Source of the DNA: JACDAN01 sp963842235
Lineage (GTDB): Bacteria > Actinomycetota > Thermoleophilia > Gaiellales > Gaiellaceae
Direction: 5' to 3'
Length of the DNA: 64,000 nucleotides
Assembly (NCBI GenBank): GCA_963842235.1
Contig: CAWJFT010000003.1
Location: 62,001-126,000 of the forward strand
Made by a program: the position numbers and the translations under genes. Shown in pieces: positions 16,730 through 24,494 of this stretch. The notes beneath the pieces were generated by a model that saw nothing but the letters and a program-made list of their open reading frames with translations, had not been told where the DNA came from and ran no database searches. Position 1 is the first letter of the stretch, and each line of letters opens with the position of its first letter.

Positions 16730-17391
16730 ACGGGTTCCGGAGCCTCGACCGTCGGCGGCTCTGGCTCCCCGAGCGCAGGCGGCTCGGGCTCGCCGAGCGC
16801 CGTCCCGCTGTAGGGATAGCGGTCGGTGATGAGATAAAGGTAGGAGCTCGTCTGCGCCGCGTAGCGGAGCGCGTAAGCCTGCGCCTCCCTCAGGGAGCGC
16901 GGCATCCGCCCGAGCGCAAGCGACGCGAACCAGCCGAGGAACGCGGCGATGAAGAGAACGCCGCTCAGCCCGCTGCTGACAAGCAGTGCCGGAAGCGCAA
17001 GGAAGATGCGGAAGCCGGTGACGAGCCGGGACTGCCGCTCAGGTGGAGGCAACTGGGGGTCGACCGGATAGCTGCCTGCGCGTCCCGTGAAGCCGGGGAA
17101 CGGATTCGCCGTGAGCGCGGCGTACGACTCGACGTGATACGCGTAGCGAACGTAGGCCGAGAGGAAGCGGTGGAGCGCAGCCGGCGGCCGCCCGGTCACG
17201 AGCGTCGCGAACCAGTTGACGATCGCAGCAAGAAACGCCGCCACCGTCCAGAGCAGGAGCCAGACGAAGTGCGGCAGGGCGAGCAGCAGCCGGAAGAAGA
17301 CGGTGAGCCGCGAGCGTCTGAGATCGTCCGTGACGGAGAGCCGAACCGGGTGGTCCGGGCCGGTCGTCGTCGGCTCCGCCGGGATCCACAT
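16726..17391 (-). CDS. DUF4389 membrane protein, second domain of a probable tandem
   Basis: A 221-residue open frame beginning WIPAEPTTTGPDHPVRL after the ATG, with the DUF4389 layout: HPVRLSVTDDLRRSRLTVFFRLLLALPH, helices, a soluble middle, then further helices, and a C-terminal tail of repeated ALGEPEPP. Function of the family is unknown. The ATG at 17391 has no Shine-Dalgarno and lies inside the preceding DUF4389 frame. GC3 switches frames at this point, so one base may be wrong and both halves may be one protein spanning 16726-17995. Confidence 0.7.
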   Translation of the reverse strand: MWIPAEPTTTGPDHPVRLSVTDDLRRSRLTVFFRLLLALPHFVWLLLWTVAAFLAAIVNWFATLVTGRPPAALHRFLSAYVRYAYHVESYAALTANPFPGFTGRAGSYPVDPQLPPPERQSRLVTGFRIFLALPALLVSSGLSGVLFIAAFLGWFASLALGRMPRSLREAQAYALRYAAQTSSYLYLITDRYPYSGTALGEPEPPALGEPEPPTVEAPEPV

Positions 17392-17995
17392 CCGGATAGC
17401 GCTCGGTCAGGACGAAGACGTAGGCGCCGACCTGGGCCAGGTACCGCAGCGCGTAGGCCTGGAGGTCGCGAAAGCCCTGCGGCATGCGCCCGGTCGCCAG
17501 GCACGCGAACCAGGCGAGGAAGGCGACGGTGGTCAAAGTGCCGGCACTCCACGCGAAGGCCCGCTCGTCGTGGCCGTGGGCGAACCCGGCGCCCGACCCC
17601 TCGAAGGCAAAGGCCAGCATGAACGCCGGAATGGCCAGGAAGATCCGGAAGGCGGTCACCCAGCGGCTCTGCGTTTCCGGCCCGTCGAACTCCGCATCGA
17701 CCGCGTAGCCCGGCGCCCCGAAGAAGCTCGGGTACGGATTCGCGGCCAGGCTGAGGTAGGCGCCCAGGTGCGTCGCGTAGCGCAGATAGGCCGTGAGGAA
17801 GTTGAAGAGGCCCTGCGGAGATCGTCCCGCGATCAGCGTCGCAAACCAGTTGACGATCGCCGCGACAACCGCGGCGATCGTCCAGAGCCACAGCCAGATG
17901 ATGTGCGGGATTGCGAGGATCAGGCGCAGGAGGACCGTCAGGCGCGACCGGTGGAGATCGTCGGAGACGACGAGGCGAACGGGATGCTGTGCCAC
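17039..17995 (-). CDS. DUF4389 membrane protein, first domain of a probable tandem
   Basis: From GTG at 17995 (MAQHPVRLVVSDDLHRSR) the frame gives a full DUF4389 domain to about 17395: AIPHIIWLWLWTIAAVVAAI, a soluble PYPSFFGAPGYAVDAEF region, then IFLAIPAFMLAFAFEG and the closing helix. Beyond 17391 this frame loses GC3 bias and is only the shadow of the second domain, so the real protein either ends near there or continues in the other frame. The start lies eight bases after the oxidase-family gene stop, suggesting one operon. Function unknown. Confidence 0.65.
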   Translation of the reverse strand: MAQHPVRLVVSDDLHRSRLTVLLRLILAIPHIIWLWLWTIAAVVAAIVNWFATLIAGRSPQGLFNFLTAYLRYATHLGAYLSLAANPYPSFFGAPGYAVDAEFDGPETQSRWVTAFRIFLAIPAFMLAFAFEGSGAGFAHGHDERAFAWSAGTLTTVAFLAWFACLATGRMPQGFRDLQAYALRYLAQVGAYVFVLTERYPDVDPGGADDDRPGPPGSALRHGRSQTLAAHRLLPAAARPAALRLAPALDGGGVSCCDRQLVRDARDRAAAGCAPPLPLGLRSLRVSRRVVRRAHGESVPRLHGTRRQLSGRPPVAST

Positions 17996-18003
17996 GGCGC
18001 GGA

Positions 18004-18477
18004 TTATCCGCCGAACTCGAACCGCGTGGCGCTCTTGACGTAGTCGCGCTCGGCCCAGGCGAGCGCGCGCCGCGGCTGGAGCAGGTACCAGCCTCCGCCG
18101 TCGTCCGGGCGCCAGTCGTACTTCTCTTCGAAAGCGTCCGCCATCCCGTCGTCGAGCGTGTAGGGCGCGACCTCGCCGGCGAGGATCACGACTTCGTCGC
18201 CGCTGTCGAGGTGGATCACGACGCGCGGGTCGCGCGCCAGGTTCCGGCCCTTGCGCGAGCGCGGGCTGGTGCTGAAGTGGACGGCCCCGTCGGCCCAGAT
18301 GCCCCAGACGGGCGCAGCGCTCGGCGCTCCGTCCTCGCTGCTCGTGACGATCCAGTAGTTGCGGGCCGCCGCGAGCCGCTCGTCCGCCCAGCTCCACGGG
18401 AGCATCCCTTCCTCGGTCTCGGCGATCCCGTAGCTCGCTGAGAAACCGGGTCTGCTTCGCACCGGCTCGTTCGGCAT
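18004..18477 (-). CDS. Pyridoxamine-5'-phosphate-oxidase-family flavin protein
   Basis: A 157-residue split-barrel protein of the PNPOx-like superfamily. It has YWIVTSSEDGAPSAAPVWGIWADGAVHFST, the two strands forming the flavin pocket, and SRKGRNLARDPRVVIHL, the phosphate-binding segment. Members bind FMN or F420. In actinobacteria many are F420-dependent, but the cofactor here cannot be told by eye. ATG at 18477; divergent from dsbB with a short spacer. The downstream DUF4389 gene follows after eight bases. Confidence 0.82.
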   Translation of the reverse strand: MPNEPVRSRPGFSASYGIAETEEGMLPWSWADERLAAARNYWIVTSSEDGAPSAAPVWGIWADGAVHFSTSPRSRKGRNLARDPRVVIHLDSGDEVVILAGEVAPYTLDDGMADAFEEKYDWRPDDGGGWYLLQPRRALAWAERDYVKSATRFEFGG

Positions 18478-18506
18478 GGCGACAGTCTCACAGGCTGCAA
18501 GGCAGG

Positions 18507-19106
18507 ATGCCCGGCATGACCCACGACGTCATCGTCGTTCTCGCGGCGCTCGGCGTTGTCGGCCAGGTGGTCGCCGGACTGATGCTTCTCGTCGGGCTCT
18601 TGTGGCTCGTCGGCGTGCGCCGCCCACTTGACGCAATCCGTTCGGCGATCTGGGGCTACGAGCTGTGGCTTGTGTTTCTCGTCGCCGCGATCGCGACCGG
18701 CGGCAGCCTGTTCTTCTCCGAGGTCGCAAACTTCGTCCCGTGCGAGCTCTGCTGGTTCCAGCGGATCGCCATGTACCCGATCGCGCTCATTTCCCTGCTG
18801 ATGGCGCTCGCCAACGACCATCGCGCCGCGCGCTATCTGCTGCCGCTGCCGCTGATCGGCGCCGGCGTCTCCATCTACCACCTGCTGGTCGAGAACGGCG
18901 TCGTGGAGCAGAGCCAGGCATGTCTCGTCTCGGCGCCCGGAGGCTGCGCGACGAAGTGGATCAACGAGTTCGGCTACGTGACGATCCCGACGCTCGCGCT
19001 GACCGGCTTCGCGCTCACCTTCGCGTTCCTGCTCTTCGCCGTCTTCGACACGCGCGGGGCCGGCGGCGAACTCGGCGCGCGCTCTACCCTGAAGTTGGAT
19101 GACTAG
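18507..19106 (+). CDS. dsbB: DsbB-family disulfide bond formation protein
   Basis: A 199-residue membrane protein with five hydrophobic helices, the four of DsbB plus one extra N-terminal segment. The first redox pair is in FVPCELCWFQRIAMYP (CxxC). The second pair is the spaced cysteines in SQACLVSAPGGCATKW. DsbB passes electrons from a DsbA-like thiol oxidase to the quinone pool. ATG at 18507 or 18516 (MTHDV). Its stop overlaps the start of a DsbA-like gene, so the two form an oxidative folding pair. Menaquinone is the likely acceptor here. Confidence 0.88.
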   Translation: MPGMTHDVIVVLAALGVVGQVVAGLMLLVGLLWLVGVRRPLDAIRSAIWGYELWLVFLVAAIATGGSLFFSEVANFVPCELCWFQRIAMYPIALISLLMALANDHRAARYLLPLPLIGAGVSIYHLLVENGVVEQSQACLVSAPGGCATKWINEFGYVTIPTLALTGFALTFAFLLFAVFDTRGAGGELGARSTLKLDD

Positions 19107-19908
19107 CGGGAAGCAGACCAAGCGCCGCCGGCAGGCTGTCCGGGCGGCTCCACCGCCCGTCCGTGGCGGGGAAGGGAAGCGGCGCGCATCTCCGCGGGTC
19201 CTGATCGGCGCGGCCGCGCTGCTGGCGCTGATCGTCGCCGGCATTGTCCTCGGGATCGTGTTCGGCAGCGGCGACGGCTCGTCGACGACGAACGTGCCGA
19301 CGCGCGGCTCGCTGGCGAACGCCTTGCCGGGCGCCGCGGATGTCGAGCAGCTGCTGAAGGGGATCCCGCAGGACGGGAACGTGCTGGGCTCGGCATCGGC
19401 CCCTGCCACCCTCGTCGAGTACATCGACCTCCAATGCCCCTTCTGCCAGCAGTTCGAGACGCAGGCGATGCCGACTCTGATCAAGCGCTACGTGCGACCC
19501 GGCAAGGCGAAGGTCGAGCTGCGCCCGATCGCTTTCATCGGTCCGGACTCCGAGAACGGTCGGTCCGCCGTGATCGCCGCAGGCCAGCAGAACAAGGCGT
19601 TCAACCTCACCCAGCTCCTCTATCTCAATCAGGGGCCGGAGAACAGCGGTTGGCTGAGCGACCAGCTGATCACGTCCGCCGCGGCCAGCATTCCCGGCAT
19701 GGACGTACCCAAGCTCCTCGACGACCGGGACTCGACCGAGACCAAGAACGCCGCCGATTCGTTCGACGAGCTGGCACAGCGGGACGGGGTCCAGCAGACC
19801 CCGACCATCCTCGTCGGCAAGAGCGGCCAGACACCGCAGCAGGTGACCCTCTCCTCTCCGAGCGACGTCCAGTCGATCGCGAAGGCGCTCGACAGCGCGA
19901 TCGGATGA
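19099..19908 (+). CDS. Membrane-anchored DsbA-like thioredoxin-fold protein
   Basis: A 269-residue protein. A basic cytoplasmic N-terminus (GKQTKRRRQAVR), a single membrane helix (VLIGAAALLALIVAGIVLGIVFG) and an extracytoplasmic DsbA/thioredoxin_4 domain with active site CPFC in YIDLQCPFCQQFE, plus the cis-proline loop QQTPTILVG. It would oxidise thiols of exported proteins and be reoxidised by the DsbB encoded just upstream. ATG at 19099 overlaps the dsbB stop by eight bases. Confidence 0.88.
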   Translation: MTSGKQTKRRRQAVRAAPPPVRGGEGKRRASPRVLIGAAALLALIVAGIVLGIVFGSGDGSSTTNVPTRGSLANALPGAADVEQLLKGIPQDGNVLGSASAPATLVEYIDLQCPFCQQFETQAMPTLIKRYVRPGKAKVELRPIAFIGPDSENGRSAVIAAGQQNKAFNLTQLLYLNQGPENSGWLSDQLITSAAASIPGMDVPKLLDDRDSTETKNAADSFDELAQRDGVQQTPTILVGKSGQTPQQVTLSSPSDVQSIAKALDSAIG

Positions 19909-19915
19909 CCCGTGC

Positions 19916-20320
19916 CTATGCGGCAGGCTCCGGTTCGATCTCGAGCCAGTCCTCGGCCGCACACAGCGTCAGCCGGAAGAAGCGCAGAAATCCTTCCTGA
20001 CCAAGAAGATTGAAGGCGAACGGCCAGGGATCGCAGAAACTGACCGGCGCGTCATAGCGCATGCCCGCAATCGTGAGATCGGCGCGGGCGTGGCGCGCGA
20101 TCGTCGTCACGCCTGCGATGTGCACGGTCGTTTCTGGTGCGTCGCTCAGGTCTATGCCGGTCGCCTCGGCCAACCAGGCACCGAAACGATTGGCGGTCGA
20201 GCCCGTATCGACGAGGCAGAGCTGGGGCGCCTCCTCGAGGTCCTCCACCTGTACGGGCACCACGGGACGCATGAGCGCTCCGTGACCGTCGCCGGGCAAC
20301 TCGAGAAACGGGAATCTCAT
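19916..20320 (-). CDS. Retropepsin-like aspartyl protease domain protein
   Basis: A 134-residue protein with the retropepsin active-site sequence CLVDTGSTANRFGAWLA (catalytic DTG near residues 37-39) and a later hydrophobic FNLLGQEGFLRFF flap-side segment, as in single-domain bacterial aspartyl proteases that act as homodimers. No signal peptide. ATG at 20320 overlaps the stop of the DUF5678-type gene as ATGA, so the two are translationally coupled. The pair may act together, but the substrate is unknown. Confidence 0.7.
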   Translation of the reverse strand: MRFPFLELPGDGHGALMRPVVPVQVEDLEEAPQLCLVDTGSTANRFGAWLAEATGIDLSDAPETTVHIAGVTTIARHARADLTIAGMRYDAPVSFCDPWPFAFNLLGQEGFLRFFRLTLCAAEDWLEIEPEPAA

Positions 20321-20802
20321 GCGGGCGCCGCGCCTTCGGCATCGGCAACTGACCTCGGGACACGGAACATCCCGTAGGGCGCGCGGCGCTCGTGCGTTGC
20401 GAGCCAGGCGAGCACCTCCTGCGGGCTGTCGGCTGCGACCAGCACCTCGGTCGGTCCAGCGAGCGCCACCCACTGGCCGACGTAAGGTCGCAGGGCTTCC
20501 GCCTGCCTACCGCCGCGCGGCTCCAGCCCGTGGTCCCGTCCAGGCCGGCGCTCCGCCTCATCCCGCTCAACGCGCGCAGCGACGAAGCCGAGTCGCTTGA
20601 GGATGCGCCGGGCCTGGTGCGTCGTGAAGTCGGCTCGATCCAGTCCGGTGACGCACGAGAGCACCTGTTTGGGCGGAAAACGCCGGCCGCGCACGACGAC
20701 GTAATGCTCGTGCACCGGATCGGGCAGCAGGTTCCGCAAGCAGCGTTCGATGTCAGCCCGCTCGAGCTCGAACAGTTGTCCGGCAACAGTGAAGGAGGGC
20801 AT
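20317..20802 (-). CDS. DUF5678-like protein coupled to an aspartyl protease
   Basis: A 161-residue protein. The N-terminal part (FTVAGQLFELERADIERCL, then RFPPKQVLSCVTGLDRADF and THQARRILKRLGF) is a conserved module I cannot name. The C-terminal part (YVGQWVALAGPTEVLVAADSPQEVLAWL) matches the short DUF5678 fold. ATG at 20802 is preceded by a -10 TACACT eight bases away, indicating a leaderless transcript. Function unknown. It could be a recognition partner or target of the coupled protease. Confidence 0.65.
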   Translation of the reverse strand: MPSFTVAGQLFELERADIERCLRNLLPDPVHEHYVVVRGRRFPPKQVLSCVTGLDRADFTTHQARRILKRLGFVAARVERDEAERRPGRDHGLEPRGGRQAEALRPYVGQWVALAGPTEVLVAADSPQEVLAWLATHERRAPYGMFRVPRSVADAEGAAPA

Positions 20803-20989
20803 CGTCCCAAAGTGTATTCTCTGGTTCGTCTTCCCGAAAGTGTCTCAGATGGCCAAGCGCCACGACGAGCCGCTCGCGGACCCGAGGCTGGACGACTCGG
20901 GCCATCAAAGCGCCGGAGACACTGCATGGCCGACGTGATCCGTGGCGAAGGCCCGGGAACGGCCGCGCAGGGTCCTTCGGGCCAGAGGC
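20803..20989. promoter_or_regulatory. 187-base intergenic region with promoter and dyad
   Basis: Next to the DUF5678 gene the minus strand has TACACT (20816-20811) followed by eight bases and the ATG. Further right, GTGTCT plus GATGGCC and the matching GGCCATC plus AGACAC form an interrupted inverted repeat between about 20840 and 20922. The remainder is GC-rich with no credible open frame. It may also hold the terminator for the PIG-L gene that ends at 20990. Confidence 0.45.
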
Positions 20990-21625
20990 TCAGGCGACGA
21001 CGCGGTAGACCTCGAACACCTCGGCGTACTCGCGGTTCACGTTCACGCCGTGGGTTCGGGCGAGGTTCCAGACGTACTCGGGGTCGGAGTAGCGCCGGTG
21101 CTGCTGCGACTCGTAGCGCGCGAGCGCTGCGACCTTGCGCTCGAGGTGGCGCTGCTCGAGCGCGACGTAGGCCTGGTAGCCGAAGTCGAAGTTGTTCCAG
21201 GGGATCTCGTAACCGAGGATCGTCGTGCGCTTGAACGCCCTCAGCCCCTCGGCCGCGATCACTTGGTGATCCTGGTGGATGTCGCGCAGGCTCGGCTGGA
21301 GGACGGCGTCCGGCTGCCACTCGTCCCAGAGGCCGATCAGGAGCTCGAGGATCTCCTGGCGGTGCTCAGGGAACGTGCGGACCTCGAAGTCGTAGACGAC
21401 GAGCTGCGCCTCCGGGATTCCGAGCTCCGCCGTCGCCTCTTTCACCTCGCGGGCGAGCGTGTCCGGCGGGAAGCCGTCGGGCAGCGAGCGGGTGGCAATC
21501 GAGAAGGCGACATAGCGAACCTCCGTCCCAGCGTCGACGAGCCGCGCGAGTGTTCCCCCGCAACCGAACTCGCCGTCGTCGGTGTGCGGGGCGAGGACGA
21601 GCACTCTCTTCCAGGCTTCGATCAT
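20990..21625 (-). CDS. PIG-L/LmbE-family deacetylase
   Basis: A 211-residue zinc-dependent N-deacetylase-fold protein. The metal motif is in VLVLAPHTDDGEFGCGGT (HxDD), with the third ligand in the SLRDIHQDHQ segment. Family members deacetylate GlcNAc-containing lipids, mycothiol precursors or bacillithiol-like thiols. ATG at 21625 starts the conserved MIEAWKRVLVL. It is divergent from the O-antigen ligase gene across 44 bases, so a sugar substrate in cell-surface glycan synthesis is plausible. Confidence 0.85.
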   Translation of the reverse strand: MIEAWKRVLVLAPHTDDGEFGCGGTLARLVDAGTEVRYVAFSIATRSLPDGFPPDTLAREVKEATAELGIPEAQLVVYDFEVRTFPEHRQEILELLIGLWDEWQPDAVLQPSLRDIHQDHQVIAAEGLRAFKRTTILGYEIPWNNFDFGYQAYVALEQRHLERKVAALARYESQQHRRYSDPEYVWNLARTHGVNVNREYAEVFEVYRVVA

Positions 21626-21669
21626 CCGAGCGGGACGTAGTATCGGCTCCTGGCATGGGCGAGGTAGGA

Positions 21670-23166
21670 ATGTCGGAGCTTGCGGGAGTCGTTGGAGCTG
21701 CCGGCGCCGCACTCGTCCTTCTCGCCGGGCGCCGGGCCCTGCTCTTTGCCGGGTTCGGGCTGCTCGCCGTCGCAGAAGTGCTGCTCGCCGACCTGAACCG
21801 GGTCTCGCCGGCCATGGTCGCCGCAGGAGTCGCCGGCCTCCTCGTGCTCGCGCTCGCCGCGTCGGTCTTCGTCCGCTACCCGACCCTCGTCATCCCGGCG
21901 CTCGTGCTGGCGGCACCCTTCCGGCTGCCGCTCGACTTCGACCGCGACAATCGCTTCCTCTTTGCCGTGGCGGGCGGCGGGAAGCTCGGACGGCTCGTGC
22001 CGCTGTACGTCGTCCTCGCCGCGGCCGTGGCGGCGTATCTCTGGCGTGTCGTCCGCGGACTGGAGGTCAAGCCGGTGGCACGGTTGATCGCCGTGCCGAC
22101 CGCCGCCTTCCTCGCGTTCGCCTCGCTCTCGCTCCTCTGGACACGCGACCTCGACGCCGGAACGAACCTGCTGGCGTTCTTCCTGCTCCCCTTTGCCGCA
22201 CTGATCGCCGTCGCCGCTCGCGCCGAGCTGGCCCCGTGGCTCCCGAAGGCGCTTGCGTGGATCGCGATCGGCCTGGCGTCGGTGTTCGCGGCCATCGGGC
22301 TCTGGCAGGAAGCGACGAAGGATCTCTTCTACTTCAGCCCGCAGCTCGAGGTCGCAAACGCGTACTCGCCGTTCTTCCGCGTCACGTCGCTCTTCACGGA
22401 TCCAAGCCTCTACGGGCGCCACGTCGTGCTCGGGTTCGCCGTGCTGCTCGTCGTGCTCTGGATGGGCCGGATCAACGTCTACCTGGCCGCGGGACTGGCC
22501 GCGCTCCTCTTCGGCGGGCTCTACTTCTCGTACTCGCAGACCAGCATGGCGGCGCTCTTCGTCGTCGCCTTCGTCATCACGTTGGTCGCGGGTGACAGGG
22601 TCGCCCGCAGGACGGTCGCCGTGGCAACGGCCGTCGTCGTCCTCGCCGCGGCAGGCTTTCTCGCGGTCGGCGCGAAGGGTCAATCCATCGGAGACGTGAC
22701 GAGCGGCAGGTGGACGCGGGTCGATCGCACGGCGGACGTCGTTCGCGAGGCGCCGATCCACGGAGTCGGCCTCGGGGCACAGCCGAAGGTGAGCAAGGAG
22801 CTCGCCCAGCAGCGCGGGGCCCGCGAAGCACGCTTCGTCTCGCACACGACGCCGCTGACCGTCGCCGCAGAGCTCGGGGTCGTCGGGCTCGCGATCTACG
22901 GCTTCCTCCTCGCGGCCGCACTTCGGATGATCCTGCTTCTCCGGCGGCGGGATCTCGCGCTTGCGCTCGGGCTCGGCGCCGTGCTGCTCGCGCTGTTCGT
23001 GCACGCGCTCGCCTACAGCGGGTTCTTCGAGGATCCGATCACCTGGCTCACGCTCGGCATCGGCGCCGCCTACCTCGCCGCTCCGGCGCCCGCTCGGGAG
23101 CCGGCGTCGGAGGCGGCCAAGGCGGAGCCGGCACGCGCCGGCGACCCGATCCCCAGCGTTCCTTGA
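21670..23166 (+). CDS. O-antigen ligase/Wzy-like membrane protein
   Basis: A 498-residue integral membrane protein with about 12 helices and a large periplasmic loop containing EAPIHGVGLGAQP, the Wzy_C/O-antigen ligase signature region. Such enzymes polymerise or transfer lipid-linked glycans outside the membrane. ATG at 21670 is preferred because GAGG lies five bases upstream; ATG at 21655 is possible. A -10 TAGTAT lies at 21638-21643. The C-terminus is a charged Ala/Glu/Lys tail. The next gene starts in a TTGA overlap. Confidence 0.83.
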   Translation: MSELAGVVGAAGAALVLLAGRRALLFAGFGLLAVAEVLLADLNRVSPAMVAAGVAGLLVLALAASVFVRYPTLVIPALVLAAPFRLPLDFDRDNRFLFAVAGGGKLGRLVPLYVVLAAAVAAYLWRVVRGLEVKPVARLIAVPTAAFLAFASLSLLWTRDLDAGTNLLAFFLLPFAALIAVAARAELAPWLPKALAWIAIGLASVFAAIGLWQEATKDLFYFSPQLEVANAYSPFFRVTSLFTDPSLYGRHVVLGFAVLLVVLWMGRINVYLAAGLAALLFGGLYFSYSQTSMAALFVVAFVITLVAGDRVARRTVAVATAVVVLAAAGFLAVGAKGQSIGDVTSGRWTRVDRTADVVREAPIHGVGLGAQPKVSKELAQQRGAREARFVSHTTPLTVAAELGVVGLAIYGFLLAAALRMILLLRRRDLALALGLGAVLLALFVHALAYSGFFEDPITWLTLGIGAAYLAAPAPAREPASEAAKAEPARAGDPIPSVP

Positions 23167-24494
23167 CGCGGCGCGAGGCGGGCGCCGTCCTCGGCGTCCT
23201 CGGGATCCTCGTCGCCGTGACGGTGCCGGAGCTCGGCTCCGACGCCTGGCCGTTCAAGGTCCCCGCCGGACAGGTGAATCCGCAAGGACCTTTCGGGGTG
23301 CTCGTCCGGGCTGCCGATCGCGACTGGGACGTGGCGCTGCTGCGGTCGGCGGCGCTCGCAGCCGGGCTCGCCGTGGCGCTCGGCGCCGCCGTGATCCTGG
23401 CGACCCGAGTCGTCCGGGCCTGGCTCGTCTACGCCGCCTGCGCCGTGGTCGTCGGCCTGCTCGTCCTTCCCGCCACCTTCCTTCAGATCGGGCTCCGGGA
23501 CTCGACGGAGCCCTGGTACCACGTCAACGACTCGACGTACCAGATCGAGATCGCGGGGGACCTCCTCCTCGACGGGAACAATCCGTACGGCCACGACTAT
23601 CGGGGCTCCGGGCTGGAGAGGTGGTACCCGGCGGCTGGAGCCAGCCCGGACATCCCTCAGGTCGCGCTCGACCATTTCGCATACTTCCCCGGCACGGTGC
23701 TGAGTGCGGCCGCCTGGCGGCTGCTGCCGAATCCGTTCGACGACTATCGCCTGTTCGTCCTCTTGTGCACGCTGGCGCTCTTCGGGGCGGCGCTGCTCTT
23801 CGACGCTCCGCTGCCCTGGAAGCTCGCCGCCGGCGCCGCGCTGGCTGCAAACCCGTTGGCGACGCGCGGGGCGTGGTTCGGGACCGCCGATGCCCCGAGC
23901 CTGCTCTGCACCGTGCTCGCCTTCGCCCTCGTGACCCGCGCGCGCTACGTCCTGGCCGCGGCCAGCCTGGCCGTGGCCGTGCTCCTGAAGCAGTTCGCGC
24001 TCGTCGCGCTGCCGTTTCTCGCGGTGATGATGCTCACCCGCCGCGTGCCGAGGCCCGTCCTCTATCGGGCTGCGGCGATTTTCGCCCTCGTGCTGGTGGC
24101 AGGGATCCTGCCGTTCGCGATCGCCGATCCGGGCGCGCTCTGGGACGACACGATCGCCTACGGCGCCCAGACCTACCGGATCGTGGGCTACGGGCTCTCC
24201 GGCGTCCTGCTGGAGATCGGCATCCTGGACGACCGCTTCGGCCCGTACCCGTTCCTCCCGCTCGCGCTTCTCCTCTGGCTGCCGGTGACCGCGTGGCTCG
24301 TGTGGACGCAGTGGCGCTCGAAGCGGCTCTGGGTGGGAGCGGCCGCCTTCGCCGCCTCTATCTTCGGGCTGATGTACCTGGGGCGCGTCTTCCAAACGTC
24401 ATACCTGATCTGGCCTTTGACCGCGCTCCTTGTTTCTTTTGTTTTGGCTTCTTCGGAGCGTGACGAGCTCGACGAAGCTTCCGCGCAAAGCTGA
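23163..24494 (+). CDS. GT-C-like integral membrane glycosyltransferase
   Basis: A 443-residue polytopic membrane protein (about 11 helices). A first large extracytoplasmic loop contains WYHVNDSTYQIEIAGDLLLD and NNPYGHDYRG, resembling polyprenyl-phosphate-sugar-dependent glycosyltransferases (GT87/GT39-like). TTG start in a TTGA overlap with the ligase gene, so they are coupled. The last 45 codons have lower GC3 and overlap the convergent beta-propeller gene by 137 bases, an unusually long convergent overlap. Sugar donor unknown. Confidence 0.72.
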   Translation: MTRREAGAVLGVLGILVAVTVPELGSDAWPFKVPAGQVNPQGPFGVLVRAADRDWDVALLRSAALAAGLAVALGAAVILATRVVRAWLVYAACAVVVGLLVLPATFLQIGLRDSTEPWYHVNDSTYQIEIAGDLLLDGNNPYGHDYRGSGLERWYPAAGASPDIPQVALDHFAYFPGTVLSAAAWRLLPNPFDDYRLFVLLCTLALFGAALLFDAPLPWKLAAGAALAANPLATRGAWFGTADAPSLLCTVLAFALVTRARYVLAAASLAVAVLLKQFALVALPFLAVMMLTRRVPRPVLYRAAAIFALVLVAGILPFAIADPGALWDDTIAYGAQTYRIVGYGLSGVLLEIGILDDRFGPYPFLPLALLLWLPVTAWLVWTQWRSKRLWVGAAAFAASIFGLMYLGRVFQTSYLIWPLTALLVSFVLASSERDELDEASAQS

